A DNA stretch of 64,000 nt from JARRQB01 sp965368585 (GCA_965368585.1 CBDUNM010000006.1:7774-71773); one strand, 5' to 3'. Shown: positions 38,143-47,799, counted from the first letter of the stretch. A program made the numbers and translations. Notes: generated by a model not told the origin, from the letters alone.

Positions 38143-39017
38143 TGATCGAACGCTTGGCGGTTATCGGGCTGGGGCTGATCGGCGGTTCGCTGGCCCGCGC
38201 GCTGCGCGCGGCGAGTGCGGTGGGTGAGGTGGTCGGTTGCGGCAGGAACGCGGAGAATCTGGAGCGTGGCCTGGCGCTGGGTGTGATCGATCGGTACACG
38301 CACGACATCGGCGCGGCAGTCGAGGGTGCCGACATGGTGCTGCTCGCGGTGCCGCTAGGTACGATGCGCGCCGCGTTTGCGGCCATGCAGGACCGGCTGG
38401 ACGTCGGTGCAGTGGTGACCGACGCGGGCAGCGCCAAGGCGAGCGTGGTCGCCGACGCGGCGGCCGTGTATGGCGACGTGCCGGCCTGGTTCGTGCCCGG
38501 GCACCCGATCGCCGGTACGGAAAAGAACGGTGTCGAGGCCTCGTTTGCCACCTTGTTCCACCATCGGCGCGTGATTCTCACCCCGCTGTGCGACACCGAT
38601 CCCGCGGCAACCGCGCGCGTCGATCTGATGTGGCGGCAAGCCGGCGCGGAAGTCGCGTATATGAACGTTGCGCATCACGACGAGGTGCTCGCGGCCACCA
38701 GTCATCTGCCCCACATGCTCGCCTTCGGTCTGGTCGACGCCCTGGCGCGTCGGGAAGAGAATGAGGAGATCTTCCGTTACGCAGCCGGCGGTTTTAGAGA
38801 TTTTACTCGAATTGCATCATCTAACCCAATGATGTGGAAAGATATATGTGTTGCTAATCGAGATGCGCTCAGTCGCATGTTGGAAGCCTTTTCGGCCGAA
38901 ATGACGGATCTAGCCGATACCATACGACGGGGTGACGGCGATCATTTGCTGGAGATCTTCGAGCGCGCGAAGCGAGCGCGGGATGCCTATATCGATGGTT
39001 TGTCCGATTCACAATAG
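38142..39017 (+). CDS. tyrA: prephenate dehydrogenase
   Basis: This 291-residue NAD(P)-dependent enzyme oxidises prephenate (or arogenate) toward tyrosine. The Rossmann motif is VIGLGLIGGSLARALR. The prephenate-binding His is in FVPGHPIAGTEKNGVEA, and SHLPHMLAFGLVDAL and FRDFTRIASSNPMMW follow. It is a stand-alone dehydrogenase without mutase domain. Translation starts at the ATG overlapping the hisC stop; a longer upstream frame lies over hisC. A patch near 38795-38865 is distinctly AT-richer than the flanks. Confidence 0.96.
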   Translation: MIERLAVIGLGLIGGSLARALRAASAVGEVVGCGRNAENLERGLALGVIDRYTHDIGAAVEGADMVLLAVPLGTMRAAFAAMQDRLDVGAVVTDAGSAKASVVADAAAVYGDVPAWFVPGHPIAGTEKNGVEASFATLFHHRRVILTPLCDTDPAATARVDLMWRQAGAEVAYMNVAHHDEVLAATSHLPHMLAFGLVDALARREENEEIFRYAAGGFRDFTRIASSNPMMWKDICVANRDALSRMLEAFSAEMTDLADTIRRGDGDHLLEIFERAKRARDAYIDGLSDSQ

Positions 39018-39105
39018 ATCGTCTTAAGCTATTGTTTACATTCACATCGGTAATGGCTAGTCTGGCCGCCTTTGCCGTCGCGCGCGTGTAGCCTGGGGTC
39101 GTGCC

Positions 39106-40425
39106 TTGAGCCAATCTGACGTACATTTTCTAATCCAACCCGGGGGGGCGCTCACCGGCCGCGTGCGCGTCCCCGGTGACAAGTCGATTTCTCACCGCGC
39201 CATCATGATCGGGTCGCTGGCAGAGGGCACGAGCCGCGTGACCGGGTTCCTCGAGGGCGAGGACAGCCTGGCGACGCTGCGCGCGTTCCGCGAGATGGGC
39301 GTTGCCATCGAGGGCCCGCAGGATGGGCGGGTGGTTATCCGAGGGGTGGGTTTGCGGGGACTGCGCGCGCCGCGCGGCGCCCTGGACGTCGGCAACTCGG
39401 GCACCGCCATGAGGTTGATGGCCGGCGTGCTGGCCGGGCAGTCGTTCGCCTCCGAGCTGGTCGGTGACGCGTCCCTGTCGGGTCGACCGATGCAGCGTGT
39501 TACGGATCCGCTGACCACCATGGGAGCGGCTATCCACACGACTCCGGCGGGCACCGCGCCGCTGCGCATTCAGCCGGTGAGCCGCCTCTCGGGCCTGATC
39601 TATCAGATGCCGGTGGCCAGCGCACAGGTCAAGTCCTGTCTGCTGCTGGCGGGCCTATACGCCAACGGTACGACCTGCGTGGTCGAACCTGCCCCGACGC
39701 GCGATCATACCGAGCGCATGCTGCAGGGCTTCGGCTACCGCGTCGTGCGCAGCGGCGACCGGATCTGCGTCGACGGCGGCGGTGTCCTCCACGCGTGCGA
39801 CATCGACGTCCCGGCAGACATCTCATCTGCTGCCTTTTTTCTGGTGGGCGCCAGTATCGCACCGGACTCTGATCTGCTCCTCGAGCACGTCGGTATGAAC
39901 CCGACCCGCGACGGCGTGATCAATATTCTGCGCCTGATGGGTGCCGACATCGAGTTGCACAATGAGCGGGACGTGGGCGGAGAACCGGTTGCGGACATAC
40001 GGGTACGTTCGGCGCCATTGCGAGGTATCCGGATTCCGGAACAACAGGTGCCGTTGGCGATCGACGAGTTTCCCGCCTTGTTCGTGGCTGCGGCTTGTGC
40101 CGAGGGCCGGACCGAACTGACCGGTGCGGCGGAATTGCGTGTCAAGGAGTCGGATCGCATCAAGGTCATGGCCGATGGCCTGAACGCGCTGGGCGCCGAC
40201 GCCCGGCCGACCCCGGACGGCGTGGTCATAAACGGCGCGGCGCTGCACGGTGGCCGGGTCGACAGTCACGGTGATCATCGTATTGCCATGTCGTTCGCCA
40301 TGGCGGCGCTGCGTGCCCGGGGGGCGATTGAGGTGAGCGACTGCGCCAACGTCAATACGTCGTTCCCCGATTTCGCCGCGCTGGCGGCGGAGGCCGGTCT
40401 GAACATCAGGGTCTCGGGTCGCTGA
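39106..40425 (+). CDS. aroA: 3-phosphoshikimate 1-carboxyvinyltransferase (EPSP synthase)
   Basis: This 439-residue enzyme of the shikimate pathway joins PEP to shikimate-3-phosphate. [65 protein letters not shown] and [16 protein letters not shown] are signature regions. The pattern is that of the class II group found in Pseudomonas. The start is TTG at 39106 with GGGG seven bases upstream; no ATG or GTG fits better. The stop is two bases before the cmk ATG. Confidence 0.97.
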   Translation: MSQSDVHFLIQPGGALTGRVRVPGDKSISHRAIMIGSLAEGTSRVTGFLEGEDSLATLRAFREMGVAIEGPQDGRVVIRGVGLRGLRAPRGALDVGNSGTAMRLMAGVLAGQSFASELVGDASLSGRPMQRVTDPLTTMGAAIHTTPAGTAPLRIQPVSRLSGLIYQMPVASAQVKSCLLLAGLYANGTTCVVEPAPTRDHTERMLQGFGYRVVRSGDRICVDGGGVLHACDIDVPADISSAAFFLVGASIAPDSDLLLEHVGMNPTRDGVINILRLMGADIELHNERDVGGEPVADIRVRSAPLRGIRIPEQQVPLAIDEFPALFVAAACAEGRTELTGAAELRVKESDRIKVMADGLNALGADARPTPDGVVINGAALHGGRVDSHGDHRIAMSFAMAALRARGAIEVSDCANVNTSFPDFAALAAEAGLNIRVSGR

Positions 40426-40426
40426 T

Positions 40427-41092
40427 ATGACGGTACCGGTCATCACCATCGACGGTCCGAGCGGTTCGGGTAAAGGTGCCGTTGCCGCCCGTCTGGCGGC
40501 GCATCTGGGGTGGCGGGTGCTGGATTCCGGCGCCTTGTACCGGTTGGTCGGGTTGGCCGTTCTGAATGCTGGTATCGACTTTAATAATCACGCCCAAGTA
40601 GCTCAACAAGCAGCGAATTTATCGGCAGATTTTGTCGACGGCAAAGTGCTGCTGGACGGCGTGGACGTCAGTCTCGCTATCCGCACCGAGACCGCGGGCA
40701 ACCACGCATCCAAGGTCGCGGCGATCCCTGCGGTGCGCGACGCCCTGTTGAACTGGCAGCGTGCGTTTGCCCGGGCGCCAGGTCTGGTCGCGGACGGCCG
40801 CGACATGGGCACCGTGGTGTTCCCTGACGCACCGGTCAAAATCTACCTCGATGCGAGCGCCGGGGAGCGTGCGAATCGTCGCTATAAGCAGTTGATAGAA
40901 AAAGGAATTGATGCTAGTCTCTCTCACCTCAGGGAAGAAATCAGCGCGCGCGACGAGCGCGATCGCAATCGCTCGGTGGCGCCGTTGCGGCCCGCACCAG
41001 ATGCGATCGTGATCGACTCGACCGAACTGAGCCTGGAAGAAGTCCTCGACAGAACGATTCAGGCGGCTAAACTGATTTCGTCTGACAACTAG
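40427..41092 (+). CDS. cmk: cytidylate kinase
   Basis: The enzyme phosphorylates CMP/dCMP with ATP. It has 221 residues. The P-loop is [17 protein letters not shown], the CMP-binding region contains [32 protein letters not shown] follows, and the LID has [13 protein letters not shown]. It starts almost on the aroA stop, so expression is coupled. A short AT-rich patch (40575-40635) interrupts otherwise GC-rich coding sequence. Confidence 0.97.
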   Translation: MTVPVITIDGPSGSGKGAVAARLAAHLGWRVLDSGALYRLVGLAVLNAGIDFNNHAQVAQQAANLSADFVDGKVLLDGVDVSLAIRTETAGNHASKVAAIPAVRDALLNWQRAFARAPGLVADGRDMGTVVFPDAPVKIYLDASAGERANRRYKQLIEKGIDASLSHLREEISARDERDRNRSVAPLRPAPDAIVIDSTELSLEEVLDRTIQAAKLISSDN

Positions 41093-41268
41093 TATGCAAG
41101 TGAATGTTTCCGACGGATTTCTGGTCCCAGAGGGTCTGGATTGACGTCGGTTTTTGGTTCCTGGCCTTTAGGGTACGGGATTTTATTAATCGGACCAGAT
41201 ATCAGACCTTCGGGTCGTCACATCTTGGGTGACCTGTCATCTCAAGGCAGGTTGGGAATTTCAACATT

Positions 41269-42945
41269 ATGACCGAAAGTTTTGCCGAACTCTTTGAAGA
41301 GAGCCTTTCCAACACCAATCTGCAACCGGGCGCCATCGTTATCGGTACCGTCGTGGATATCGACAATGAGAGCGTTGTCGTCAATGCCGGACTCAAGTCC
41401 GAAGGCATTATACCGAAAATTCAATTTCTTAATGCTGACGGAGACCTGGAGGTCACTGTTGGCGATCAGGTTGAAGTTGCGCTCGATGCGGTGGAGGACG
41501 GCTGGGGCCTGACCCGCCTGTCGCGCGAAAAGGCCAAGCGCCAACACGCCTGGACCCGTCTGGAAAAGGCTTTCGAGGGCGAGGAGATCGTTACCGGCCG
41601 CATCAGCGGCAAGGTCAAGGGTGGATTCACGGTCGAACTCGATCAGATTCGCGCGTTCCTGCCCGGGTCGCTGGTCGACGTTCGCCCGGTACGCGACACG
41701 TCTTACCTCGAGGGCAAGGATCTCGAGTTCAAGGTGATCAAACTCGATCAGAAACGCAACAACGTGGTCGTTTCCCGACGTGCGGTCGTCGAAAAGGAGT
41801 ACAGCGAAGAACGCGAAAAGCTCCTGGAGGATTTGCAGGAAGGTCAGGAAGTCAAGGGTATCGTCAAGAATCTCACCGACTATGGCGCCTTTGTGGACCT
41901 CGGTGGCATCGACGGCCTGCTGCACATCACCGATATGGCGTGGCGGCGGGTCAAGCATCCCTCCGAGGTGGTGGAAATCGGGTCCGAGATCGACGTCAAG
42001 GTGCTCAAGTTCGATCGCGAGAAAATGCGCGTCTCACTGGGTCTCAAACAAATGGGCGACGATCCGTGGTTGAACATCACCCGCCGTTACCCGGAAGGTA
42101 CGCGACTGTTTGGCAAGATCACCAACATCGCCGACTACGGTGCCTTCGTTGAAATCGAAGAAGGCGTGGAAGGCCTGGTGCACGTCTCGGAAATGGATTG
42201 GACGAACAAGAACATCCATCCGTCCAAGATCGTCCAACTGGGCGACGAAGTGGAAGTCGCGGTGCTGGATATCGACGAGGAGCGCCGCCGTATCTCGCTC
42301 GGTATGAAGCAGTGCCAGGCGAATCCTTGGGAAGATTTCGCCGAAACGCACAAAAAGGGCGATCACGTGTCGGGCAATATAAAATCGATCACCGATTTCG
42401 GCATTTTTATCGGTCTCGACGGCGGTATCGACGGCCTGGTGCATTTGTCCGACATCGCTTGGGACGACACCGGCGAAGCGGTGATCCGCAATTTCAAGAA
42501 AGGTCAGGAACTGGAAACCGTGGTACTGGCGGTTGATCCCGAACGTGAGCGTATCTCGCTGGGCGTGAAGCAGCTGGACAAGGATCCGTTTTCTACTTTC
42601 CTCGCCACGCACGACAAGGGCGGTGTGGTCGTCGGCAAAGTGTTGGAGGTGGATGCCAAGGGCGCGACGATCGATCTCGGTGACGGTGTCGAAGGCTATC
42701 TTCGTGCGTCCGAAATTTCGCGTGATCGTGTCGAAGACGCACGCAGCGCGATCAAGGAGGGCGAAGAGATCTCCGCCAAATTCACCGGCGTCGATCGTAA
42801 GAACCGTGTCGTGACCCTGTCTATCAAGGCTAAGGATTTCGACGACGAAAAGGCGGTCATCGCAAACTACAAGGCTGACTCATCGGTCGGGACCGCTTCG
42901 TTGGGTGACATATTGAAGGGACAGTTGGATACCAGCGACGACTGA
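41269..42945 (+). CDS. rpsA: 30S ribosomal protein S1
   Basis: S1 binds mRNA at the 30S platform. It has 558 residues (E. coli 557) and six S1 OB-fold repeats; clear ones include [40 protein letters not shown] and [33 protein letters not shown] is the usual N-terminus. A 176-bp leader separates it from cmk, enough for its own promoter and autoregulatory site, though no structure is obvious by eye. ihfB follows after 62 bases. Confidence 0.98.
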   Translation: MTESFAELFEESLSNTNLQPGAIVIGTVVDIDNESVVVNAGLKSEGIIPKIQFLNADGDLEVTVGDQVEVALDAVEDGWGLTRLSREKAKRQHAWTRLEKAFEGEEIVTGRISGKVKGGFTVELDQIRAFLPGSLVDVRPVRDTSYLEGKDLEFKVIKLDQKRNNVVVSRRAVVEKEYSEEREKLLEDLQEGQEVKGIVKNLTDYGAFVDLGGIDGLLHITDMAWRRVKHPSEVVEIGSEIDVKVLKFDREKMRVSLGLKQMGDDPWLNITRRYPEGTRLFGKITNIADYGAFVEIEEGVEGLVHVSEMDWTNKNIHPSKIVQLGDEVEVAVLDIDEERRRISLGMKQCQANPWEDFAETHKKGDHVSGNIKSITDFGIFIGLDGGIDGLVHLSDIAWDDTGEAVIRNFKKGQELETVVLAVDPERERISLGVKQLDKDPFSTFLATHDKGGVVVGKVLEVDAKGATIDLGDGVEGYLRASEISRDRVEDARSAIKEGEEISAKFTGVDRKNRVVTLSIKAKDFDDEKAVIANYKADSSVGTASLGDILKGQLDTSDD

Positions 42946-43007
42946 TTTTCTTGGGATGCGTCGGGGCACCCCGAGGTGCTCCGACCTTAATTTGACCGGA
43001 ATCCGGA

Positions 43008-43337
43008 ATGACCAAATCCGAGTTGATAGAGATCATTGCACGAGAGCAGAGTCACTTGGCGTACCGCGATGTCGAATTGGCGGTCAAGTGCATGATTGAG
43101 CAGATGAGCCAATCTCTGGCGTCGGGAGATCGCATTGAGATACGAGGTTTTGGCAGCTTTTCTTTGCACTACCGGCCACCGCGCGTCGGGCGAAATCCCA
43201 AGACGGGCGATTCCGTCGCGCTGTCTGGCAAGTACGTGCCGCACTTCAAGCCTGGCAAGGAACTTCGCGAGCGCGTGAACCTGAAGTTCGTCACCACCAG
43301 CGGAGCTGTATCGGAATCGATTGAAGACAACGTGTGA
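43008..43337 (+). CDS. ihfB: integration host factor subunit beta
   Basis: IHF-beta pairs with IhfA to bend DNA at specific sites. It has 109 residues, with a core of [36 protein letters not shown] and [20 protein letters not shown], followed by [11 protein letters not shown]. The Pro that intercalates in the arm (RNPKTG) is present. The C-terminal tail ([14 protein letters not shown]) is longer than in E. coli (94 residues). It is the last gene of the rpsA cluster and is followed by a canonical terminator. Confidence 0.97.
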   Translation: MTKSELIEIIAREQSHLAYRDVELAVKCMIEQMSQSLASGDRIEIRGFGSFSLHYRPPRVGRNPKTGDSVALSGKYVPHFKPGKELRERVNLKFVTTSGAVSESIEDNV

Positions 43338-43368
43338 TCACCGCGGGTCGCAATATCCTGTTGAAAAT

Positions 43369-43394
43369 GCCGGCTTACGAGCCGGCTTTTTTTT
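43369..43394 (+). terminator. rho-independent terminator after ihfB
   Basis: A perfect 6-bp GC stem (GCCGGC, loop TTACGA, GCCGGC) is followed by eight T residues. It ends the rpsA-ihfB transcript just before the converging ExbB/ExbD-like operon. Confidence 0.95.
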
Positions 43395-43428
43395 GCTGAT
43401 GGCGCCCTCGCCCGACGCAGATCCCCGG

Positions 43429-43947
43429 TCAGGAACGTGCCCCGCCGTCGGACGGACCTGATTCGGTTTTCGGCGGTGGCCGCCGGTTCGGTTGGTTGAA
43501 AAAACGGTATTCGGGCTGAGGTTGGCCGTCGTGCGCAGACGGCCCACCCGACGGGCGCCGTTGCCCGATCTGCGCCTTGCCCGAGCTGCGGCGGTCTGCT
43601 GCTTGCGTAACCTGTTCGTGCAACGGTTTCGAATAGGGTAAGCGATAAGCCCGGGGCGCGTCGCTTGCCGGTGTCGCCAGCCAAAGGTAGATTGCCCCCG
43701 CCGTGCCGCTTTTCTTGTCCGGCTCCATGACGTGCTCGTAGATCAGTTCGAATTCGTCGGGCGGCGCCGCATCGCTTGGCCACCCGGTGAGTGCGCGCAG
43801 TCCGACAAAGTGCAGCACGTAGAAGCACGGCAGCACAACCAGTAAAATCGCCAGCAGGCGTCGGGTCTGCCATTGTTTGACGAACAACAGTGCAGTCAGC
43901 GCCAGCGGAAGGGCATAGGCGAGCGACAGTTGCAGTAGGGTGCCCAT
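43429..43947 (-). CDS. hypothetical membrane protein, third gene of ExbB/ExbD-like operon
   Basis: This 172-residue protein has unknown function. Two N-terminal helices (LQLSLAYALPLALTALLF and RRLLAILLVVLPCFYVLHFV) are followed by a short periplasmic domain (DEFELIYEHVMEPDKKSGTA, AIYLWLATPA) and a Gly/Arg/Pro/Gln-rich, probably disordered tail (about residues 112-172). It begins two bases after the stop of the ExbD-like gene, so it is part of that operon. The domain recalls no named family, and its job is probably tied to the ion-driven pair upstream. Confidence 0.75.
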   Translation of the reverse strand: MGTLLQLSLAYALPLALTALLFVKQWQTRRLLAILLVVLPCFYVLHFVGLRALTGWPSDAAPPDEFELIYEHVMEPDKKSGTAGAIYLWLATPASDAPRAYRLPYSKPLHEQVTQAADRRSSGKAQIGQRRPSGGPSAHDGQPQPEYRFFNQPNRRPPPKTESGPSDGGARS

Positions 43948-43949
43948 GT

Positions 43950-44564
43950 TTAGAGTTCGTGTTCCAGGGCGTAGGGCGTGAGTACGGTTCGCAATCGGTT
44001 GGTGTCGCTCAGTTCCCCGTCGCGGTCCAGCGTGAACCGAACAACGGTCTTCTCCTCATCCTGCGCTGCGAGCGGCACCTTCTCGACGAACACGGTTTGC
44101 AGCGTGGGGTTGACCTTTTCCACCTTGACCAGCGTCTCTACGGGGGTCGCGCTTTCGGCTTTGTAATAATAGAGGTTGACGGTGTACTCGCCGGGAATGA
44201 TGCCGCGAATGGTGACGACTTCCTGATTGATCGGATATACGACCTCTTGACCGTCGACGATGATCGTGTCGTTGACCTCACCGCGGTCATCTCGATCCAG
44301 GTGTAACCAGCCGGCGTCTTTTTGCAGGTAAGAAACGGTTTCCCCCAACGGATCACGCACCCACAGATCGATATCGTCCGCGAGCTGGTCGGGCCAACTC
44401 ACCGATATGATGTATTCAGCTTTCAGATTCACCTTGCCTTTGTGCGCTTCCGGGTTGACGAACATTACCGTGATCAAAAACAAAAAGGTGAATCCGAGCA
44501 GGGTGTTGAACAGGAGGTCGATGAAGGGGTCGGTGGTATAGCGGTGCAGATTACTTTGACGCAT
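43950..44564 (-). CDS. ExbD/TolR-like membrane protein with YfaP-like periplasmic domain
   Basis: This is a 204-residue protein. The single N-terminal helix reads DPFIDLLFNTLLGFTFLFLI and keeps the Asp that carries protons in ExbD/TolR/MotB (FID). The periplasmic part does not look like TolR. Instead SVSWPDQLADDIDLWVRDPL followed by GETVSY and VVTIRGIIPGEYTVNLYYYK matches the beta-sandwich of YfaP/DUF2135 proteins (SW...DIDLHVxDPxGE...G.Y.V...). It overlaps the ExbB-like gene by 14 bases. The fusion of an ion-channel helix with this domain is unusual. Confidence 0.8.
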   Translation of the reverse strand: MRQSNLHRYTTDPFIDLLFNTLLGFTFLFLITVMFVNPEAHKGKVNLKAEYIISVSWPDQLADDIDLWVRDPLGETVSYLQKDAGWLHLDRDDRGEVNDTIIVDGQEVVYPINQEVVTIRGIIPGEYTVNLYYYKAESATPVETLVKVEKVNPTLQTVFVEKVPLAAQDEEKTVVRFTLDRDGELSDTNRLRTVLTPYALEHEL

Positions 44565-45315
44565 CGACCCCGTCCCTGGCGGCTGACCCCTGGCTCAGGC
44601 GATCGATGTGCCGGGGCAGATGCACTTCGCCGAGTTCGATGACAATGGCCAGCAGGTCGTCCGACGCGCGATCCAGTAACTGATACTGCACGCCGAGCAG
44701 CATGCCGGCACTGAGTCCGGCCAGTGTCGTATACAGCGCGATGCGCATACCGTCGCTCATGCTGGTCAACAACTGCTGCAGTGCCCGGACGTCGACGCTG
44801 TCCATGCCCGTCACCGAGCCGAGCATGAAAATGAAACCGATTACCGTACCCAACAAACCCAGTTTCAGCATCACGTCGGCGACGAACCAGCCGTGATCAT
44901 GGCCGCCGCGAATGCGTTGATTGAGTCGTTCCAGCAGCAGGTCCTGGGCCGTCTCCCGGTCACCGTGGCTGGCCTTGATCACGAGAAAGCGGACGTGTTC
45001 GTGGGCGAACGAGGTGACCGAGTGCAACTGTTCAATATGCTCGCGGATCTGCCGCTCGTCGATGGGGCGACGAAAGTCGTCGCGCAGCTTGCGAGCAAGG
45101 CAGGTTTCCCTGCCGAGCGCATAGGCACGCCAACCGGCGTGCAGGGTGGCCAGACCAAAGCCGAGCAGGATGAGACTGGACAGATAGCTGCGGTCGGATT
45201 CGAGCAGCCTATTGATCAGACCCGTTTCCCACAAAAGATAGAACCCGAACAGCAGCAACCCGGAAAAGACCAGCCATTGATGAAAGGTACGAAACGCTTG
45301 AACACACTCAGCCAC
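44551..45315 (-). CDS. ExbB/TolQ/MotA-like proton channel protein
   Basis: This is a 254-residue inner-membrane protein. Two N-terminal helices (WLVFSGLLLFGFYLLWETGL and SSLILLGFGLATLHAGW) are followed by a cytoplasmic helical section. The ExbB-type pair comes next: MLKLGLLGTVIGFIFMLGS and IALYTTLAGLSAGMLLGVQY. The Thr residues lining the TolQ/ExbB channel (GLLGT, YTTLAG) are in place. It is the first gene of a three-gene operon with the ExbD-like protein and a hypothetical membrane protein. No TonB, Tol-Pal, OmpA or flagellar gene is nearby, so the machine it drives is unknown. Confidence 0.85.
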   Translation of the reverse strand: MAECVQAFRTFHQWLVFSGLLLFGFYLLWETGLINRLLESDRSYLSSLILLGFGLATLHAGWRAYALGRETCLARKLRDDFRRPIDERQIREHIEQLHSVTSFAHEHVRFLVIKASHGDRETAQDLLLERLNQRIRGGHDHGWFVADVMLKLGLLGTVIGFIFMLGSVTGMDSVDVRALQQLLTSMSDGMRIALYTTLAGLSAGMLLGVQYQLLDRASDDLLAIVIELGEVHLPRHIDRLSQGSAARDGVDASK

Positions 45316-46058
45316 TTGTTCGCCCGTGCTCCAGTATTCTGACGCTTTGCGCTTGCCGCATGACCGGATCGACGATCAGGGTTGCGTTAAAGAAAGCGTT
45401 GTCCAGCCTCGCTTGAGGCCAGTCTAGCGCAAAAGCGGCAGCTTCTTCAGCGAGTCCTGGATCCCGCTCGGCGGGTGGTTGCGATACGCTTGATTCGCGT
45501 CGACTCGGACCGCCAGCAACGCGCTAAGGCGACCAGAGCAGACAGTATCTAAGTGTTGTTAGCCCAAACCCGTCACCGGGTGGCCTTGAGGGGTGACGAT
45601 GGCATGCAAAGACCAGCGGTCAAAGCCGCGAGACTGATTGATGAGATCGAGCGTGTGTTGATATACGGGATCCGACGCATGCAAATGCAGCTAAGGCGAG
45701 CCCCGAACAGACAGTCTGTTGCGCAACGAACCCCTTGCCCATGCGGGTACGAAGAGCATCAGGGCGAATACGCTCGTCGCTTGCGTCACGCGCTGATGCG
45801 CCGTTCGCTGGCGATCAATAGACACTGCCAGGTCGGTGTTTCGGGTGTGGCCAGTTTACCGCGAATCGGAGGTTGGCAATCCCTTGCCGTTTGGGGGAGT
45901 TCCCTTAAGTAAAAATCGAATCGCACGCGAACCGCTATGGAAGCCGTCGCAAAAGTTGGGCGGGCGCGGATGCCGCCGTCGGGCTTCGCGCGCCATACGC
46001 CCGCTACCGAGGGGTCTTCGCTGCGGCTGTCGCGCACGGGTTTATCGTGTGGGAAAAG
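45316..46058. other. 743-bp region without a supported gene
   Basis: Several short frames exist (for example plus strand 45553-45912) but are Arg-rich, lack family resemblance and overlap others. A small perfect hairpin GCCTCGCTTGAGGC lies at 45406-45419. The phrase GCTAAGGCGA...CAGACAGT occurs twice, near 45523 and 45690, with differences between, suggesting a decayed direct repeat. The promoter of the ExbB-like operon should lie at the left end. Confidence 0.4.
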
Positions 46059-46229
46059 CTATGCGGCGAGCGTCAGCGCAGCCAGATAGGATGCGGTGGC
46101 CATTATAAATACCGCCACTTCGAGCAGCTTTCGAACCCGCGCATAGCGCCGCTTGCGTATTGGTGTCATCAGTGACGGCACCAAATCGTTGACCTGGTCA
46201 TACATGATGTAGCTCGGTTGATTGTGCAT
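46059..46229 (-). CDS. 56-residue single-helix membrane protein
   Basis: The predicted peptide starts MHNQPSYIMYDQVNDLVPSL. A basic patch (RKRRYARVRK) is followed by one C-terminal membrane helix (LLEVAVFIMATASYLAALTL). GAGG lies eight bases before the ATG, a strong ribosome-binding site. Inside-positive topology is expected. No family is recognised. Coding is inferred from the start signals and the clean amphipathic-then-hydrophobic pattern. Confidence 0.5.
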   Translation of the reverse strand: MHNQPSYIMYDQVNDLVPSLMTPIRKRRYARVRKLLEVAVFIMATASYLAALTLAA

Positions 46230-46373
46230 CGTCTCGACCTCGACGTGATCGTTCTATGAAAGTTCTCTGTCGGGGCAAAGAGTAGAACAAAAAAAGAACC
46301 AGTGCAAATTACATGTGGTCATAAATCCGTCAATTATTTTATACTTATATGATCGGGTTGACGGAGACGTCTC

Positions 46374-46574
46374 TTGGATCGAAAGCGGATCGATTCCACT
46401 GTCGAAGCTGTTTGCCACAAAGGGTGCAAGCGAGTCTGGGATGATATCGAGGCCCTGGAACAGGGTGGCGATTTGCCCGAAACCCGTTCACTGAACGACG
46501 TTGAACGCAAGGCGGTACTGGAAGAACTGAAGACGATTATGGAGGTATACTCGGGAACCTGTGCCGCCAACTGA
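46374..46574 (+). CDS. small conserved-looking 66-residue protein
   Basis: The protein reads DRKRIDSTVEAVCHKGCKRV, then WDDIEALEQGGDLPETRSLN and ERKAVLEELKTIMEVYSGTC. It is helical, acidic, with Cys at both ends of the chain (CHKGC and TC), and has no membrane segment. Its start is TTG 46374 with GGAG seven bases upstream. An AT-rich TATACT at 46340 could be its -10 box. It lies 36 bases before the ArnD-like gene and is probably cotranscribed. The function is unknown; the cysteine pair could bind metal. Confidence 0.7.
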   Translation: MDRKRIDSTVEAVCHKGCKRVWDDIEALEQGGDLPETRSLNDVERKAVLEELKTIMEVYSGTCAAN

Positions 46575-46610
46575 CCAAGATCCCGAGCGTTTGATCCGTT
46601 TGACCTTATT

Positions 46611-47429
46611 ATGCGCGTCGCATTGAAGATCGACGTTCACTCCCTTGCGGGCGCCACGCAAGGTGTCCCCGCGTTGTTGCGTCTGCTCGACACTTATCGG
46701 GTACGCGCTTCGTTCTGTATCGCGACGGGCCGTGCAGACGGTTGGCTCGGCCGCCTGATTCCAGGGCCCGGAATCGAGCGACGCGCGGCGGCGGAGCTGC
46801 GGGCGATCCGCGCCGCAGGGCATGAACTCGGTATCGCTTTCGATAACGCACCGCAATGGCGACGAAAAGTCGCTCAGGCCGATGCTGTCTGGACCCGGGC
46901 CAACGCCACAGCTAGCGTTGCACGATTCGAACGCCTGCTCGGGGAGCGGCCGACCTTCGGTGCCGCGCCGGACTGGCAGATAAACCCCCACCTGTTGACG
47001 ATTCAGGACGAGTGGGGGTGGCAGTGGGCGAGCGATACCCGCGGCCGTTATCCGTTTCTACCCGTTTTACAGGGGGTTCGCTCGGACTGTATACAGATCC
47101 CCACGACGCTACCGACCATGGATGAGTTGTTGGTCAGTCGCCGGGCCGCCCCGGACGATGTGCACGAGTATCTGTATACCGAGAGCCGCCACGTGCGGCC
47201 TGCCGGGCACGTATATACGGCCAACGCGGGTCGGGAAGGTATTCGGTTTTTGCGAACGATGGAGAAACTCATTGTGATGTGGAAAGGGCAGGAGCGCGCC
47301 CTGCGGCCGTTGGGCGAGATAGTGCGGGAACTCGTCGTGGAACGGATTCCGCTGCACCAGATCGGCTGGACCCAGGTTCCCGGGCGCGAAACCCATGTTG
47401 CTGCGCAAAGCGTACAGGTGCCGAAATGA
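46611..47429 (+). CDS. ArnD-like polysaccharide deacetylase-fold protein lacking catalytic residues
   Basis: This 272-residue NodB-fold protein aligns along its length with ArnD, the undecaprenyl-phosphate formyl-aminoarabinose deformylase. Shared blocks include GVPALLRLLDTYRVRAS, GRYPFLPVLQGV, IPTTLPTMDELL and VYTANAGREG. The catalytic positions are changed. ArnD IDVDT is IDVHS here (one Asp lost). The metal-His block LHAWDHH is IAFDNAP. AAGWRAD is AAPDWQI. The late VYTIHAE is VYTANAG. The loop after residue 40 is shortened. It is therefore predicted to be inactive as a hydrolase. The stop overlaps the SET-gene start (ATGA). Confidence 0.82.
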   Translation: MRVALKIDVHSLAGATQGVPALLRLLDTYRVRASFCIATGRADGWLGRLIPGPGIERRAAAELRAIRAAGHELGIAFDNAPQWRRKVAQADAVWTRANATASVARFERLLGERPTFGAAPDWQINPHLLTIQDEWGWQWASDTRGRYPFLPVLQGVRSDCIQIPTTLPTMDELLVSRRAAPDDVHEYLYTESRHVRPAGHVYTANAGREGIRFLRTMEKLIVMWKGQERALRPLGEIVRELVVERIPLHQIGWTQVPGRETHVAAQSVQVPK

Positions 47430-47776
47430 CGCATCAACTGCGGCGACACGATCGCGAACTGCGGGAGTGGGTCTACAGAGCGGATTCACCGATCCACGGC
47501 AGGGGCTTGTTCGCCCGGCGAACCATCAAGGCCGGTGACTACATCGGCACCTACTGGGGACCGCAGGCGAAACGCAACGGTACCTACGTCTTATGGGTCT
47601 ACGAACAAGAGGGTGCGCCGCCGACCGGTCGCAGCGGCAGGAATCTTTTACGCTATCTGAACCACGCGAAACCGGGCAACGCCGAGTTTGACGGTTACGA
47701 TTTGTACGCCCGCGTCGCCATCGGAATTGATCAGGAAATCACTTTCGATTACAGGGAAAGCGAGGGGCTCAACTAG
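47426..47776 (+). CDS. SET-domain protein (putative lysine methyltransferase)
   Basis: This 116-residue protein is essentially a bare SET domain. SPIHGRGLFARRTIKAGDYI contains the N-terminal SAM site (GRGLF). NLLRYLNHAKPGNAEF carries the NH motif of SET-C, and the end has EITFDYRES with the catalytic Tyr. Such proteins methylate protein lysines. Bacterial examples vary in target, so the substrate is not predictable. The ATG overlaps the stop of the ArnD-like gene, so the two are translated together. The C-terminal Cys cluster of eukaryotic enzymes is absent. Confidence 0.85.
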   Translation: MTHQLRRHDRELREWVYRADSPIHGRGLFARRTIKAGDYIGTYWGPQAKRNGTYVLWVYEQEGAPPTGRSGRNLLRYLNHAKPGNAEFDGYDLYARVAIGIDQEITFDYRESEGLN

Positions 47777-47799
47777 GCAAACGGGGATGGTCGTCGCTG

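Noticed and set aside
43429..45315. Zorya-type defence system (ZorA/ZorB)
   Set aside because: The ExbB-like protein lacks the long ZorA tail, the partner lacks an OmpA-like domain, and no helicase or nuclease gene is adjacent.
45553..45912. 119-codon plus-strand frame in the 743-bp gap
   Set aside because: Composition is Arg-rich and irregular, there is no ribosome-binding site, and no family pattern is visible.
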